Assembly: GCF_001519065.1 (NCBI RefSeq)
Contig: NZ_KQ954255.1
Span: 314,870-378,869 of the forward strand
Direction of reading: 5' to 3'
DNA length: 64,000 nt
From: Novosphingobium sp. FSW06-99
Lineage (GTDB): Bacteria > Pseudomonadota > Alphaproteobacteria > Sphingomonadales > Sphingomonadaceae
Of this stretch, positions 63,229 through 64,000 are shown piece by piece. The translations under genes were made by a program, and so were the position numbers. Positions within the stretch are counted from its first letter, which is position 1; the number at the start of each line of letters is the position of its first letter. Under the pieces are notes generated by a model. It made no database searches. It saw only the letters and a list, made by a program, of their open reading frames with translations, and had not been told where the DNA came from.

Positions 63229-64000
63229 ATGGGCATATTCCAGTTTACCTGGAGCGCGGCGGGACGGTCGATGGACCTGGTGACGGCCTTTGTCGCCATG
63301 TTGCTGGTGGTGTGGCTGATCGAACGGCACCGGCGGCGGCCCGGCGAGGGCGCGGCCGATGCCGTGGCGGTGGCTGTCACCGCGCTGTGGTGCCTGCTGG
63401 TTTCGGCCACCGGTACGGGCAGCGTGCTGTCGACATTGGGTGAAGTCGCGCGCAATCTGGCCTGGCTGATGGTCGTGCTGGCGCTGTTTGCGCGCGATCG
63501 CCGCGACGAAACGGTGCGCCCGGTGCGCCCGGTGCTGGCCGCGCTGGCGCTGGTCGAGCTGTTCCAGATCGCGCTGGTGGTGCTGACCCAACGTTATGCA
63601 GGCTTTCCCGAGGCGGTGGTGATGATCGGGCAGATGTCCGACTTGTTCCACTTGCTGTCGACCACCGGTGCGCTGGTGCTGGTGCACAATCTCTATGCCG
63701 GTTCGGTTGCGGGACAGCGCGGCGCGGTGCGATGGAGCTGTCTCGCGCTGGCGCTGATCTGGGGCTATGATCTCAACTACTATACCATTGCCTATCTCGC
63801 GCGGGGGGTGCCGGCGGAACTGGTGACTTTGCGCGCGCTGGCGCAAATGGTGGCGATGGTGATGATCGGGCTGGCCGCGCGCAAGGGGTCATCGCTGCGG
63901 CTGTCGCCGTCGCGCACGGTGGCGTTCCAGTCGCTGGTGCTGCTGATCATCGGCATCTATCTGATCGTGATGGTCGGCGCGGCGCAGTCGGTGGCCTGGG
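63229..64000 (+). CDS. prsK: PEP-CTERM system histidine kinase PrsK, N-terminal part
   Basis: The frame opens at ATG 63229, 20 bases after the sugar transferase stop, and runs open to the window end (257 codons seen). The visible part is about eight membrane helices (SMDLVTAFVAMLLVVWLIERHRRR, WCLLVSATGTGSVLS, LAWLMVVLALFARD, and others) with LVHNLYAGS, YDLNYYTIAYLARG and ARKGSSLRLSPSRTVAFQS, the PrsK N-terminal pattern. The GAF and kinase domains should follow outside the window. PrsK with PrsR controls expression of PEP-CTERM proteins and exopolysaccharide. Confidence 0.82.
   Translation, partial: MGIFQFTWSAAGRSMDLVTAFVAMLLVVWLIERHRRRPGEGAADAVAVAVTALWCLLVSATGTGSVLSTLGEVARNLAWLMVVLALFARDRRDETVRPVRPVLAALALVELFQIALVVLTQRYAGFPEAVVMIGQMSDLFHLLSTTGALVLVHNLYAGSVAGQRGAVRWSCLALALIWGYDLNYYTIAYLARGVPAELVTLRALAQMVAMVMIGLAARKGSSLRLSPSRTVAFQSLVLLIIGIYLIVMVGAAQSVAW

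Overview
The window is about 64 kb of high-GC DNA that fits a sphingomonad alphaproteobacterium (Novosphingobium/Sphingobium type). Supporting signs are a LigW in exact residue register with the SYK-6 enzyme, a close LigM homologue, LigF-like and Nu-class glutathione transferases, an alphaproteobacterial RpoH-type promoter before dnaK, and the start of a PEP-CTERM-associated exopolysaccharide locus. The species cannot be fixed from the sequence.

Positions 1-37,740 form one large catabolic region for lignin-derived, methoxylated aromatics. It holds a TonB receptor, two MFS transporters, three aldehyde dehydrogenases, a LigW decarboxylase and a second amidohydrolase. It also has three LigD-like C-alpha dehydrogenase SDRs, a LigF-type beta-etherase-like GST, a YghU/Nu-class GST and two carotenoid-oxygenase (lignostilbene dioxygenase) genes. 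Two large NTF2-like proteins resembling diarylpropane/phenylcoumaran lyases, two DUF3237 genes and two CmcJ/NvfI-like putative Fe/2OG oxygenases complete the catabolic set. A full tetrahydrofolate one-carbon shuttle is interleaved: two LigM-type O-demethylases, MetF, FolD, PurU and a short MetE-like methyltransferase. Two MarR regulators are present.

Most catabolic promoters carry the same imperfect 23-bp palindrome (half-site TTTTGTATGTA). I found eight good copies and up to three degenerate ones between 5.5 and 37.7 kb, and saw none in the housekeeping half. This suggests that the scattered operons are one regulon.

Positions 37,790-47,640 are housekeeping: tRNA-Pro(GGG), yajC-secD-secF, a glycosyltransferase with an XRE regulator, an ABC-F ATPase (uup) and a PepSY/response regulator/histidine kinase set. 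A short island at 47.6-49.9 kb is AT-rich at its left end. It has a RAMA-domain gene, a protein with a possible HEPN motif and a ParDE pair, and is flanked by a 45-bp inverted repeat. After it come xerC-hemW, rdgB-rph, hrcA-grpE, a PCuAC copper chaperone, dnaK-dnaJ, a patatin-like phospholipase and the first two genes of the exopolysaccharide/PrsK locus, where the window ends.

Proposed logic (inference): the receptor and transporters import aromatic dimers and monomers. SDRs, GSTs, NTF2-like lyases and stilbene dioxygenases cut dimers to vanillin/vanillate-type monomers, aldehyde dehydrogenases oxidise the aldehydes, and LigW makes vanillate from 5-carboxyvanillate. LigM moves methyl groups to tetrahydrofolate, and MetF-FolD-PurU return the folate and release formate.
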